The position numbers and the translations under genes were made by a program. A model generated the notes under the pieces. It was not told the origin of the DNA, ran no database searches, and saw only the letters and a list, made by a program, of their open reading frames with translations. A stretch of DNA of 64,000 bases from CBDCGJ01 sp965238305 (GTDB lineage Bacteria > Pseudomonadota > Alphaproteobacteria > GCA-2731375). The DNA lies in contig CBDEHK010000001.1 in assembly GCA_965238305.1 (NCBI GenBank), forward strand, positions 992,001-1,056,000, written 5' to 3'. Of this stretch, positions 17,500 through 26,850 are shown piece by piece (the stretch's first letter is position 1; every line of letters starts with the position of its first letter).

Positions 17500-18572
17500 A
17501 TGAGTAAAGACGCAGGGTTGACTTTCGGTTTTACTGCCGCCGCGGCTGCTGGTGGTGAGGAGCAGAAAAACGACGCCGAACGTTATCACCAAATGTTTGC
17601 CGATTGTCGGGTCGGTTATGACCTGGGTTACAGTACCGCATGGGTCCTGGAACATCACTTCACCGACTATTACCCGACCCCCAGTCCGTTAATGTTGATG
17701 TCGCATCTGGCGGCGGCGTTTGCAGGTCTCTCCCTCGGCTCCTGCATCATCGTCGCGCCTTGGTATAATCCCCTTCGTCTAGCGGAAGAAATCGCCATGC
17801 TGTCGCATTTCTGTACCGCCGAATTGCATTTGGGTTTCGGGCGCGGCACCGCGAAACTGGAATATGATGCCTACGGGTTGGATATGGCGGAAGCAAAACC
17901 GCGCTATGCCGAATGCATGCAGATCTTAAATAAAGCGTTTTCTGGTAAGCCAGTTGTCCATCACGGTGAATTTTTCCACATTGATCGCGAAGTGACGTTG
18001 AGACCGACGCCGAACCTTGACCGACTGCATTTTTATGGCGCTGTCGGCAGCATCGAAAGTGCGCCGGGGAATGCCGATATGGGCATGCCGGTTTTGTGCA
18101 ATACCCAGTTTCCGCCTCACATGCTGATAAAAATACTAGCCGCCTGGCTGGCCCGTGCCGATGAGCTGGATTTAAACGTGGCGGACAAACCCCCGGTCTC
18201 CGCTAATTGCCTGATTGCCGATAGTGACGCGGAAGCCCGCGATCTGGCGCGCGACTATATGTCGAAGTTTTTTCCCTGCAGGCCGACCATTACGAAGCCG
18301 ACGCCAATCATTGGAAAGACATTCCGGGTTACGAACAATTTTCCAAATCATTTGGAAATCTGCGCAAACTGGCGGATCCAAATAATCTGGACGGTTTTCT
18401 GGACAATCAGCTGGTCGGCACCGCCGCGACAGTGGTTGAACGGGTTGCCGCTTTGCGCGATATCGGCTTTGGCCATGTCATCGTCAATTGTTCCCGCGAA
18501 GGGGTGCCGGCGACCGTACGCCACGATACCATGACCCGCTTCGCCGAGGGCGTCGCCCCGAAATTTGCCTAA
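17500..18572 (+). pseudogene. LLM-class flavin monooxygenase, interrupted by a frameshift
   Basis: Bacterial luciferase-like (F420/FMN, LLM class) oxidoreductase. The first 258 codons from ATG 17500 give a normal barrel with WVLEHHF, GFGRGTAKLEY and DSDAEARDLARDYM. At a run of six T (18268-18273) the frame is lost and runs on as unrelated sequence to 18534. Reading one base back from 18273 restores a typical family C-terminus (SLQADHYEADANHW, then IVNCSREGVPA) to TAA 18570-18572. The full product would be about 357 residues. A one-base deletion, a sequencing error or slippage at T6 are all possible. Otherwise the sequence shows no decay. Confidence 0.85.
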
Positions 18573-18656
18573 GAAAATATCGCTAAATGATGGCGTGGCG
18601 GATCTTGGTGGAGACCCGTTTGAAGCTATCAATTGTCGTTGTCTAATTTTTGAAAG

Positions 18657-19529
18657 CTATTCTTCGTTGAGGGTGGAGCCGGCCCCGGCGACGCGAGTTT
18701 GGCGCATATGACGGCGGTATTTGTCGGCATCATAACCGCTGCCGCGATGTAACAGACAGCGATTGTCCCAAATGACGAAGTCATTGGCTTGCCAGGCATG
18801 GGAATATATATGCTCGGGCTGCGTCGCCTGTTCATGCAGTTCGTCCAACAGGGCGCGGCTATCCTTACGGTTCCAGCCGACGATGGTTTTTGCGTGCGAT
18901 CCGCCATAAAAATTTTTCTCCCCGCTCCGGGAATTCCTGCGTACCAGTTTTTGCGGCACCGGCGGCAGGGATGCGGCGTGCGACGGGCTGACCGCTTCGG
19001 GATGCACTTTGGAGCGGGAAAAGACGTAGTCATGCACACAAATCAGCGGGTCGATCTTTTCTTGTGTGGCGGTATCAAGGCGGCGATAGGCGGCGCGGCA
19101 AGAAATGAATTCGGTTTCACCCCCCTGCGCCGGAACTTCATAAGCGCACATGATAGAGACAAAGCTAGGGTTTTCGCGAAACGACGAATCTGAGTGCCAC
19201 ATATTATTGCCGGTCTGAAATAGTGTGCGATTATGGGCATTGCCCAGCTTTTCACCGTCTTCCATGACATTGCCGATGGTGCCGAAATAGGCGATTTTTC
19301 CGTCGCGGCCCAGGCTCACATGATTGGCTTCAGGCTCCCCCAACAAGCTGGTGACGGCTAACTGTCGCGCATCATTAAGGGGTTGATCCGGAAAACAAAG
19401 AAAAGAATAGGTGTCGATGGCGGCGTGGATATCTTCCACATCCGCCTCTGTCAATTTTTCGCGCAAGTCAATCCCGCTGATCCGCGCGCCAAAGTCCTCA
19501 TGCAGTTTTTCTATCCGTAGTTTCGTCAT
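18657..19529 (-). CDS. TauD/TfdA family Fe(II)/2-oxoglutarate dioxygenase
   Basis: 290-residue alpha-ketoglutarate-dependent dioxygenase. The iron triad is His112 and Asp114 (MWHSDSSF) plus His261 (CLLHRGSG), with the 2-oxoglutarate-binding arginine in MRQTRVAG near residue 275. The layout matches TfdA-type enzymes that oxidise aryloxyalkanoates or small carboxylates. It is convergent with the broken monooxygenase and divergent from the LysE exporter. Substrate is not predictable. Confidence 0.92.
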   Translation of the reverse strand: MTKLRIEKLHEDFGARISGIDLREKLTEADVEDIHAAIDTYSFLCFPDQPLNDARQLAVTSLLGEPEANHVSLGRDGKIAYFGTIGNVMEDGEKLGNAHNRTLFQTGNNMWHSDSSFRENPSFVSIMCAYEVPAQGGETEFISCRAAYRRLDTATQEKIDPLICVHDYVFSRSKVHPEAVSPSHAASLPPVPQKLVRRNSRSGEKNFYGGSHAKTIVGWNRKDSRALLDELHEQATQPEHIYSHAWQANDFVIWDNRCLLHRGSGYDADKYRRHMRQTRVAGAGSTLNEE

Positions 19530-19631
19530 TAAAACTTAGTCCACAAATTTGTTTATGGCGGCCACGAATGCCTTGACGGTGTGCCAATTTTGTTCATCTT
19601 AGCCTGCGGGTTAGAGGGACACTAGAAAAAC

Positions 19632-20252
19632 ATGTATTCAGCCACCTTCGACGGCTTCATTATCGGCATCGGCCTGATCCTCGCGATCGGGGCGCAAAAC
19701 TTGTATGTCATCAACCAGGGTTTGCGCGGCGGTCATGTCTTCATTGCCGCTTTGGTCAGTACGGTCTGTGACAGCGTTTTGATTGCTTTGGGTGCCGGTG
19801 GCCTTGGCACCTTGTTGGCGGCAAACGAGACCGTACAGGCAGTGGCGCGTTATGGCGGCGCCATATTTGTGATCGGCTTCGGCTTTTATGCCCTGTGGCA
19901 GGCGACCCGGCCAAAAGAAGGAGGGTACGAGAAGGCCGAAGCTGAGGCGCGTGCGTCCGGTGGCAGGAGCGCTTGGGCCGCCGTCGTCACAACGCTGGCC
20001 TTCGCGCTGCTGAATCCGCACGTCTATATCGACACGGTGTTGCTTTTGGGTGGCATTGGGGCACAATATCCCGACCCAACGCGGCCGTATTTTGTTATCG
20101 GGGCCAGTGCCGCTTCCGCCATTTGGTTTTTCACCATCGGTTATGGCGCCCGATTGATTGCGCCGATTTTACGTAAACCGGTCGCCGCCCGTATCCTTGA
20201 TCTGATTGTCGCCGCGATCATGTTCTTTGTTGGCGTAAGTTTATTGCTGTAA
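19632..20252 (+). CDS. LysE/ArgO family amino acid exporter
   Basis: 206-residue inner-membrane protein with about six hydrophobic segments. The LysE signature is near the start: GFIIGIGLILAIGAQNLYVINQG. NPHVYIDTVLLLGGIGAQ lies in the fourth/fifth segment. This pattern is closer to ArgO/LysE (basic amino acid export) than to RhtB. Divergent from the TfdA gene with about 100 bases between. Confidence 0.92.
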   Translation: MYSATFDGFIIGIGLILAIGAQNLYVINQGLRGGHVFIAALVSTVCDSVLIALGAGGLGTLLAANETVQAVARYGGAIFVIGFGFYALWQATRPKEGGYEKAEAEARASGGRSAWAAVVTTLAFALLNPHVYIDTVLLLGGIGAQYPDPTRPYFVIGASAASAIWFFTIGYGARLIAPILRKPVAARILDLIVAAIMFFVGVSLLL

Positions 20253-20263
20253 ATTTTTTCGGC

Positions 20264-21082
20264 TTATTGCGCACGTAACCAGAAAATTTCCCGGCGTAAA
20301 TGGCCCTTGCCGATAATGTCGATATGACGACGGTCGCTCTCAATTCGATCTTGATAATCTGCTTCACCCAGCAGTTCGATCAAGTCCGATTGATTGGCTT
20401 GATCGACGTGCAGAAACGTTTCCGCGCTATTTAGAAAATCGCTCGTCAGGTCGGTTCGCTCGATCAGGGACCAACCGACTTGGCGCAGCATCTCTTCATA
20501 ACCGGTCGCGGCCTCGACATAGGGGGGACCGACATCGACGGCGCGAACATGCTCGTTTGTGGCTAGATTTTCGGCCACGTAAATGACCGTGAAGATCATT
20601 TGGCCATTATCGGACACGCAGCGTCGGCACTCTTTTAATACCTCAAGCTTGCCAGGTAGACAGCAAAGTACATCCGAATGGGTGATCGCATCAAAGTCGG
20701 CATCGCGAAACGGCAGGGCGCGGCCATCGGCGACGGCGACCCGGCTTAGGCTCTGCAAATCATCTCTCTCCGCCCGCTCGATCGCAAGCTGCAAGCCTTC
20801 CGTCGGCAAATCGACCAGGGTGACGGCACAGCCAGTGGTGGCAGCAAAATATAATCCCGGCCAGCCCGCACCGGCCCCCAGATCCATCAGCTGATGGCCA
20901 GGGCCAAGCGACAGGCGATCGGCAATATCGTCTATTTCCGAACGCGTCGCCCAACTGGTGCCGCCATAATCACACCCGCAGACCGCCCGTTCAATCCGCT
21001 GCATCACCGGCAATTGGTGGCGTAGATAGGATTGCGCAAACTTGTCGCGCAGCTCAATTTCTGCTTCTGATAAATGGCTCAA
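20264..21082 (-). CDS. Class I SAM-dependent methyltransferase
   Basis: 272 residues. Motif I is LMDLGAGAGWPGLYFA (near residue 60), followed by the acidic VTLVDLP and, after LPFRDADFDAITHSDVLCCL, the motif IV region. This is a standard Rossmann-fold methyltransferase of the Methyltransf_11/25 type. It begins one base after the MmgE/PrpD stop codon, so it is likely in the same operon. The methyl acceptor is unknown. Confidence 0.88.
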   Translation of the reverse strand: MSHLSEAEIELRDKFAQSYLRHQLPVMQRIERAVCGCDYGGTSWATRSEIDDIADRLSLGPGHQLMDLGAGAGWPGLYFAATTGCAVTLVDLPTEGLQLAIERAERDDLQSLSRVAVADGRALPFRDADFDAITHSDVLCCLPGKLEVLKECRRCVSDNGQMIFTVIYVAENLATNEHVRAVDVGPPYVEAATGYEEMLRQVGWSLIERTDLTSDFLNSAETFLHVDQANQSDLIELLGEADYQDRIESDRRHIDIIGKGHLRREIFWLRAQ

Positions 21083-21083
21083 A

Positions 21084-22454
21084 TCAATTCAACATACAGA
21101 CAAGATCCAAAAGCTCGTCGAAGGCATGACCGGGCGCGTCCAATTGCAAGACGCCGTCTATGATGGCCTGGGTCTTGTCGTGACCAAGTATCGGGCTTGC
21201 ATAACGGGTGAATTTTTCCAGGATTTCCTGTCCGCCCAGCAAATCGCCTGGCCCGCCGCGGGCATTGACAGGGCCTGACGTCAGTTTCCCGCCGTCTTTA
21301 AGAGCCAACGTGACTTCGGCCCAGCGGCCGTCGGGGAAACGATCATTGTAAAACTCACCCTCATGGACCTTAATCCGGGGCAGCAAATTCTCCACGTCTT
21401 GATCGCACAGTCCATCGCCGGTGATCTGCGTTATCCCGACTTCGCCATATACCAGCGCGGCGGCGAGGGGAAACGCCAGGCTATATTGTGCGATCGACGG
21501 CGTCGCCGGCATATCGGCATTCAATCGCGCCGCTTCGTGAAAGGTGATGACCTCCACTTCCATGATGTCATCCGCGGTTAAGTTATGGTCTTTTCGTAGC
21601 TGCAACACACCGTCTAGCGGCGCATGGGCCCAACGGCAGATTGGATAGGGTTTGACATATTGCTGATCCAGCAACCAGTTGCTGCCAAGATCGCGCCAAT
21701 GGTGCGCGATCGCATCGGACTCAACGGTGATCGCCGGCGCCCCGGCGAAACCGAAAGCTGCCATATGGACTGCCGTGATCCCCGCCATGGTGCCCCAACC
21801 GGAGCCATCGTGCAGCATCGAAGGATTGTCGATCTCCCGCATCATTTGGCTGCGCGGTCCGTGATATTCCGCAATACCTAATGCGTGGCGGTATTGTTCC
21901 CTGCTCAGGCCCAATAATCGTGTCCCAACGCTGGCCACACCCAAGGCATTCCAAGCCCCGGACGTGTGATAATCCGCTACCGTGTCATGCAAGGACAAAC
22001 CGGCGCGGCAGGCGATTTCGTAGCCGATGATCATACCTGTCAACGCTTCTTGACCGCTGATCTGCCGCCCCTCTGCTAGGGCACAAAGGGCCGGGACGAT
22101 GGCGACACCGACATGGCCTTTGACCGGATTGTAACCATCATGGGCATCCAGATTATCGATCTGGGTCGCGCCGGCGAAACCGGCTCCGGCAGTGGATACT
22201 TTTGTCCCGTCAAACAGAATTCGCGCCGCCGGCCCGGTCGTCGATGCGGCATAAAGGTCTTTCGCGGTCCGTCGCGCGATGGCGCCTGCGTCCAGTTGGC
22301 TGGCGGCGGCGGCCACACCTAAAGTGTCCAGCAACAACAATTTTGCGTATTGTCGTGTATTGGCGGGAATATCGTCGTATCGCAAATCCAAAGTGAATGC
22401 CGACACCTGCTCAAAGGTATTTAGCGCAAGTGTCCCAACTACGTCATCCATCAT
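21084..22454 (-). CDS. MmgE/PrpD family protein (2-methylcitrate dehydratase-like)
   Basis: 456 residues from ATG 22454, preceded by AGGAGG with 5-base spacing; the frame remains open 63 codons further up but without homology. MmgE/PrpD features include LLLDTLGVAAAASQ near the N-terminus, NLDAHDGYNPVKGHVGVAIVPA (in two pieces), and YHTSGAWNALGVA. PrpD itself dehydrates 2-methylcitrate, but no prpB/prpC genes are nearby. Many homologues act on other hydroxy acids or isomerise, so the substrate is open. Confidence 0.9.
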   Translation of the reverse strand: MMDDVVGTLALNTFEQVSAFTLDLRYDDIPANTRQYAKLLLLDTLGVAAAASQLDAGAIARRTAKDLYAASTTGPAARILFDGTKVSTAGAGFAGATQIDNLDAHDGYNPVKGHVGVAIVPALCALAEGRQISGQEALTGMIIGYEIACRAGLSLHDTVADYHTSGAWNALGVASVGTRLLGLSREQYRHALGIAEYHGPRSQMMREIDNPSMLHDGSGWGTMAGITAVHMAAFGFAGAPAITVESDAIAHHWRDLGSNWLLDQQYVKPYPICRWAHAPLDGVLQLRKDHNLTADDIMEVEVITFHEAARLNADMPATPSIAQYSLAFPLAAALVYGEVGITQITGDGLCDQDVENLLPRIKVHEGEFYNDRFPDGRWAEVTLALKDGGKLTSGPVNARGGPGDLLGGQEILEKFTRYASPILGHDKTQAIIDGVLQLDAPGHAFDELLDLVCMLN

Positions 22455-22555
22455 TGTTGCCTCCTGACCAATCCTAAAGTTAGGCGGCGCTTCGCCACTT
22501 GTCCAATACCGACCTGCCAGAAGATACTTGCCAGGGCCGCGCCTGAAAAGCGATA

Positions 22556-23455
22556 GTGGCGGCCAACAATAAAAGGCGGGGAATATTGCGGCGGCGATTA
22601 GAGGCAGGTCTTCTAAGCGGGTTTTTTGGTCTGATTTGCGCAAGCTTTATTGCCATGGCGCTGTCGGGACTTGCGCCCGTTCCAGCCCAGGCCAAAAGCA
22701 AGACAATCTGCGACATCATGGCGACGGAGGCGGAACGGCGGCAGCTACCCTTGCTGTTTTTCACCCGCCTGATCTGGAAAGAAAGTCAATTTCATCGTCA
22801 TGCGGTCAGTCCCAAAGGGGCGCAGGGGATCGCCCAGTTTATGCCGGAGACGGCGAAAGGTTGGGGTCTGAAAGATCCCTTCGATCCACGCCAAGCTTTA
22901 CCGAAATCGGCGCAATTATTGGCACATTTACGCAAAACACTGGGCAATCTAGGGCTCGCCGCGGCCGGCTACAATGCCGGTAAATTGCGGGTCGAAGCGT
23001 GGTTGGCCGGTCGGGCCCAACTGCCGTATGAAACCCGCGATTATGTCCATGCCATCACCGGTTGGCCGGCGGATTATTGGCGGACCGGGAATTTGCCAAT
23101 CGTCGATATCGACACGCCAACACCAAGCGATGTCTTGAAAGCCTGCAAGGAACGTAAAATATCGCTGTTCTCATCCCAGGGGAGGCGTGATCTTGGTCCG
23201 TGGCGACCTTGGGGGGTTCAGCTGGCTGCGCATTTTGTCCGCGCGCAAGCCTTGGCAAGTTATGACCGGCTGCGGAAACTGCATCCAAAACAGTTCAAGA
23301 AGCAAAAAATTATGGTTGTCGGGGTGCGTAATCTAAGCCGGGGCCGGCGACTGCGCTTCGCTATTCGCCTGGGTGCCAAGAACAAGACCGCCGCCAGCGC
23401 GCGCTGCAAAAAATTACGGCAAGCCAATATTACCTGTGTGGTGATGAAGAATTAA
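22556..23455 (+). CDS. Lytic transglycosylase (SLT domain)
   Basis: Up to 299 residues. A basic N-terminus and hydrophobic stretch (about 17-40) ending PVPAQA-KSK form a signal peptide or anchor, so it acts in the periplasm on peptidoglycan. The SLT domain has the catalytic Glu in WKESQFH, then SPKGAQGIAQFMPETA and AAAGYNAG. The C-terminal 50 residues (VVGVRNLSRGRRLRFAIRLG) look SPOR-like. The GTG start at 22556 has a poor ribosome site; TTG 22586, after AGGCGGGG, is an alternative that keeps the signal peptide. Divergent from the MmgE gene. Confidence 0.88.
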   Translation: MAANNKRRGILRRRLEAGLLSGFFGLICASFIAMALSGLAPVPAQAKSKTICDIMATEAERRQLPLLFFTRLIWKESQFHRHAVSPKGAQGIAQFMPETAKGWGLKDPFDPRQALPKSAQLLAHLRKTLGNLGLAAAGYNAGKLRVEAWLAGRAQLPYETRDYVHAITGWPADYWRTGNLPIVDIDTPTPSDVLKACKERKISLFSSQGRRDLGPWRPWGVQLAAHFVRAQALASYDRLRKLHPKQFKKQKIMVVGVRNLSRGRRLRFAIRLGAKNKTAASARCKKLRQANITCVVMKN

Positions 23456-23937
23456 AGCCCGGCAATCAGCGCATCAACGCAGGCATCGATATTTTTGGCC
23501 GCGGTATCGATGACAATATGGTCGCGGTCCCAAGGGTGATAGTCGCGGGATATCACTTCTGTCCAAGTCGGTTTCACAAGACCCGGAATACCGACATCGC
23601 GGTTTTCGACCCGGCGGCGATGTTCGGCTTCATCGGCACAGATGACTTCGATTTCGATAACGCGCGCATCGCAAGCTTCGCCAACTGAACGCCAGGCATC
23701 GCGGGTTTCCGGGATCGGGTTGACGCTGTCGGCAACGACAATATGACCAAGGCGTAGATTGTCTTCAGCAATTCGATAGCCGACCGAATAGCCGGCCACC
23801 GTCACATCATGGCCAGCCTTGCGCATCGCCTGTTCGATGCTATCGATGCGGATATGTTGAGCCTTTATTCGTTTTGCCAAAGCTGACGCGATGGTCGATT
23901 TACCACTGCCCGGCAGGCCCGAGAAGATGATCAACAT
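23452..23937 (-). CDS. P-loop AAA/adenylate-kinase-like kinase
   Basis: 161-residue small P-loop protein. Walker A GLPGSGKST lies at residues 7-15, HIRIDSIEQAMRKAG follows as the substrate/acid region, and VVADSVNPIPETRDAW is the Walker B-like strand. The family phosphorylates small molecules or nucleotides. Its start lies 9 bases after the stop of the acyl-CoA synthetase gene, so it is downstream in that operon; its 3' end overlaps the transglycosylase stop by 4 bases. Substrate unknown. Confidence 0.85.
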   Translation of the reverse strand: MLIIFSGLPGSGKSTIASALAKRIKAQHIRIDSIEQAMRKAGHDVTVAGYSVGYRIAEDNLRLGHIVVADSVNPIPETRDAWRSVGEACDARVIEIEVICADEAEHRRRVENRDVGIPGLVKPTWTEVISRDYHPWDRDHIVIDTAAKNIDACVDALIAGL

Positions 23938-23946
23938 CGATTTGGA

Positions 23947-25464
23947 TCATTTCCGTGGCAATTGATGTTTCAAGACCTTGCCGGTGGCGTTATGGGGCAG
24001 TTCTTCGATCAACTGAACTTCTTTCGGTACTTTGAAAGTGGCGAGCTGACTGCGGCAATGATCGACGACAGCGTTTTCGTCCAGATTGGCGCCGTCTTTT
24101 AGAACAATAAAGGCCCGGCCAACTTCGCCCCACTTTTCATCCGGGATACCGATGACGGCATTTTCCAGAACCCCGCTGAGTTGATAAATGACGTTCTCGA
24201 CTTCCACCGGGTAAACGTTTTCACCGCCGGAAATGAACATGTCCTTCCAGCGATCGACGATATAATAATAGCCATCTTCATCGACGCGGGCGGCATCCCC
24301 GGTATGGAAAAATCCGTCTTCGGTAAAGGCGGCTTTGTTGGCTTCGGGCTTGTTCCAATAACCAGGCGTCACGTTCGGTCCTCTGATCATCAATTCGCCG
24401 ACCTCGCCTTGCGGCGTTGGGCTACCGTCTTCTTCGCAAATCTTCAATTGAATATGCATCGCCGGTTGGCCGGAAGAGCCGACTTTTGCCAGCGCCATTT
24501 CACCGGTCAAGGCCAGACCCAGAGGGCCTGTCTCGGTCATCCCCCACATCTGCCGTAGATTGATACCGACGGCGCCATACTCCTTGATCAAGGCTTCCGG
24601 TGCCGCCGCACCACCGACGCTCAGGCAATCGACATGAGAAAGATCGGCATCGGTAAAACCCGGTGCTTGCGCCATCATCAGGAAATTTGTCGGCACCCCC
24701 AGGGCATGGGTGATGCACAGGTCCTTATCGCTCAACAGAGCCATGAAATAGGCCGGATCGAAAGTGCGCAAAATCACGTTGGTCCCGCCGGAATGAAACA
24801 CCGGATTGGCGTAGACGTTCAGGCCACCGGTGTGGAAGGTCGGCAAGAACACGATGTTTGTCGAGCGGCTGGTCAAATCAACCATGGTTGCACATTGCAC
24901 CGCGTTAAAGAGCACCATGCCATAGGTGATCATTGCCCCTTTTGGCCGCCCGGTGGTCCCCGAGGTATACATGATCGTCCAAATGTCATCGAGCGTGCGG
25001 ACCGGAATATCGAGTTCACCTTCAGCTTCTGCGATGCCGTTTTCATAATCGCTGGCGCCGCCATTATTCATGCTGGCAGTGGCCGGAAGATTACAAAGGC
25101 GGGCAATTTCAGCCGCTTCGCTGGCAAATTCTATACCATAGAGCAAGGCCGCAGGCGTTGCATCGTTGCAGATATATTCCAATTCCGGCACCGCCAAGCG
25201 CCAGTTCAAGGGCAGGAAAACGGCGCCAATCCGCCGGCAGGCAAATTGAACTTCAAAGGCGTCGCTGTCATTGTGGCACAATATTGCGATGCGATCGCCA
25301 TCCCCAACATTCAAGCCATCGCGCAAATACAACGCCAATTTAGTAATCCGCGCATCCATTTCCAGATAACTGAAATGCCGATCGGAATTGAGATCATGCA
25401 GGGCTTCTCGCTTGGGCGAAACCTTCGCATGGTAGGTGATCCAGTCTTCGGCAATTATCGTCAT
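23947..25464 (-). CDS. AMP-dependent acyl-CoA synthetase
   Basis: 505-residue adenylate-forming ligase. The P-loop YTSGTTGRPKGA is near residue 170, followed by MWGMTETGP (A5), GDAARVDEDGYYYIVDRWKDM (A7/A8, quoted in part) and the catalytic Lys in PHNATGKVLKH near the C-terminus. The start ATG has a GAGG site. The sequence suits a medium/long-chain or aromatic acid substrate. Divergent from a DAO-type oxidoreductase; the kinase gene follows on the same strand. Confidence 0.92.
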   Translation of the reverse strand: MTIIAEDWITYHAKVSPKREALHDLNSDRHFSYLEMDARITKLALYLRDGLNVGDGDRIAILCHNDSDAFEVQFACRRIGAVFLPLNWRLAVPELEYICNDATPAALLYGIEFASEAAEIARLCNLPATASMNNGGASDYENGIAEAEGELDIPVRTLDDIWTIMYTSGTTGRPKGAMITYGMVLFNAVQCATMVDLTSRSTNIVFLPTFHTGGLNVYANPVFHSGGTNVILRTFDPAYFMALLSDKDLCITHALGVPTNFLMMAQAPGFTDADLSHVDCLSVGGAAAPEALIKEYGAVGINLRQMWGMTETGPLGLALTGEMALAKVGSSGQPAMHIQLKICEEDGSPTPQGEVGELMIRGPNVTPGYWNKPEANKAAFTEDGFFHTGDAARVDEDGYYYIVDRWKDMFISGGENVYPVEVENVIYQLSGVLENAVIGIPDEKWGEVGRAFIVLKDGANLDENAVVDHCRSQLATFKVPKEVQLIEELPHNATGKVLKHQLPRK

Positions 25465-25542
25465 GAATTTTTTCCTCTCAGTTATTGGGAAACCCTAGAC
25501 AGGTTCATTGCATCCCGCAACTGTTCCGCGCTAACTAGGTCG

Positions 25543-26850
25543 ATGAGCGAGCTTCAATTTCCAACTGATCCCCACGGCTGGTCGGAGTTATTGCCGGCGC
25601 GACAAGCCAGCCCTCCCTTAGAGGGGTCCCATCGCGTGCCTTGGGTCATTATTGGCGCCGGCATCACCGGTCTGGCGGCGGCCCGCCGCCTAGGTGAAAA
25701 TCATCCCGATGACGATATAATCTTGCTGGATGCGCGCCTGATCGGTCAGGGCGCGTCGGGCCGCAACTCCGGCTTTGCCGTCGCCATTAGCCACTTTCCA
25801 CGCGGTTTTGTTGCCAGCGAGGTGGACAATTACCGCCGGGTCAATCGCATCAATCAAGCCGGCCTGGATATTCTGCGGGCGCAGGTCGAGATACACAAAA
25901 TCGACTGCCAATGGCGCGAAGACGGTTTTCATCATGCTACCGCCGACCCGGTTACGGTACCGGAGGCCAGAAATTTTCAGGAATATCTGCAAGCTCTCGA
26001 AATTCCGCACACGCCGCTCGATAACGATGATTTGGCGGAAAGACTGGGCTCAAACCATTACCGCGCCGGTGTTCATGTTCACCAAGGTGCTTTGGTTCAG
26101 CCGGCTCAGATGGTGCGTGGTTTGGCGGACAACTTGCCGGGCGATGTCAAACTGTATGAACAAAGCCCGGTTCTAAGAATAGCATCCGGCGCGCCGATCA
26201 CGCTGCACCTAAGCGGCGGACAAGTTCTGGCTGATAAGGTCATTCTTGCGACAAATTACGAGGCGCCAAAACTCGGTTATTTACGCCGGCGCATTAGCGC
26301 CACCACCCTGGCCGGCAGTTTCACCCGCAAATTGACAGAAGAAGAAATATCCAGTCTTGGCAGCCGGCGGGATTGGGGGCTGCTCTCCTTGCATGGGGCC
26401 GGTGCGACGATCCGGCTGACCACGGACGGTCGCATAAGTATTCGCAATACTTCGGAATTTAAGAACAAGGCGCTTTTGTCGGACAAGGCGCTGACGCTGC
26501 GGCAAGCAACTCATCGGGGCAGTTTTGAACGACGGTTCCCGCAGTTAGCTCATGTGCCGTTTGAATTCGGCTGGTCCGGGGTTGAAGGGATCAGCCGCAA
26601 CGGTACAAATTTCTTCGGCGAACAATCGACGAATATCTATTTGGCTGGTGGCTACAACGGCTCCGGTGTCACCCGCGGTACCGCCTTTGGCACGGCGCTT
26701 GCCGATTATGCCAGTGGCGAGCAATCGCCATTGATCACGGATTGCCTGGCTTCGCCGCCAGCAGCCTGGATACCGCCGCGTCCGATCCTCGATATTGGCG
26801 CCTGGTTTACGGTGCGCCATCGCTTTCGCAACGTCGGCTTGGACGCCTAA
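25543..26850 (+). CDS. FAD-dependent amine/amino acid oxidoreductase (DAO fold, PuuB-like)
   Basis: 435 residues from ATG 25543. The dinucleotide-binding VIIGAGITGLAAARRL lies near residue 32, LIGQGASGRNSGFAV follows, and the C-terminal FAD loop reads LAGGYNGSGVTRGTAFG. This layout is shared by gamma-glutamylputrescine oxidase (PuuB), DadA and OrdL-type oxidases that dehydrogenate a C-N bond. The frame is open for another 300 codons upstream, but that stretch is the antisense of the acyl-CoA synthetase gene. Convergent with the CoA transferase gene, overlapping it by 4 bases. Confidence 0.9.
   Translation: MSELQFPTDPHGWSELLPARQASPPLEGSHRVPWVIIGAGITGLAAARRLGENHPDDDIILLDARLIGQGASGRNSGFAVAISHFPRGFVASEVDNYRRVNRINQAGLDILRAQVEIHKIDCQWREDGFHHATADPVTVPEARNFQEYLQALEIPHTPLDNDDLAERLGSNHYRAGVHVHQGALVQPAQMVRGLADNLPGDVKLYEQSPVLRIASGAPITLHLSGGQVLADKVILATNYEAPKLGYLRRRISATTLAGSFTRKLTEEEISSLGSRRDWGLLSLHGAGATIRLTTDGRISIRNTSEFKNKALLSDKALTLRQATHRGSFERRFPQLAHVPFEFGWSGVEGISRNGTNFFGEQSTNIYLAGGYNGSGVTRGTAFGTALADYASGEQSPLITDCLASPPAAWIPPRPILDIGAWFTVRHRFRNVGLDA

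Noticed and set aside
24634..25542. Long plus-strand open frame in front of the DAO-type oxidoreductase
   Set aside because: It is the complement of the acyl-CoA synthetase gene, has no family resemblance, and the oxidoreductase homology begins only after ATG 25543.
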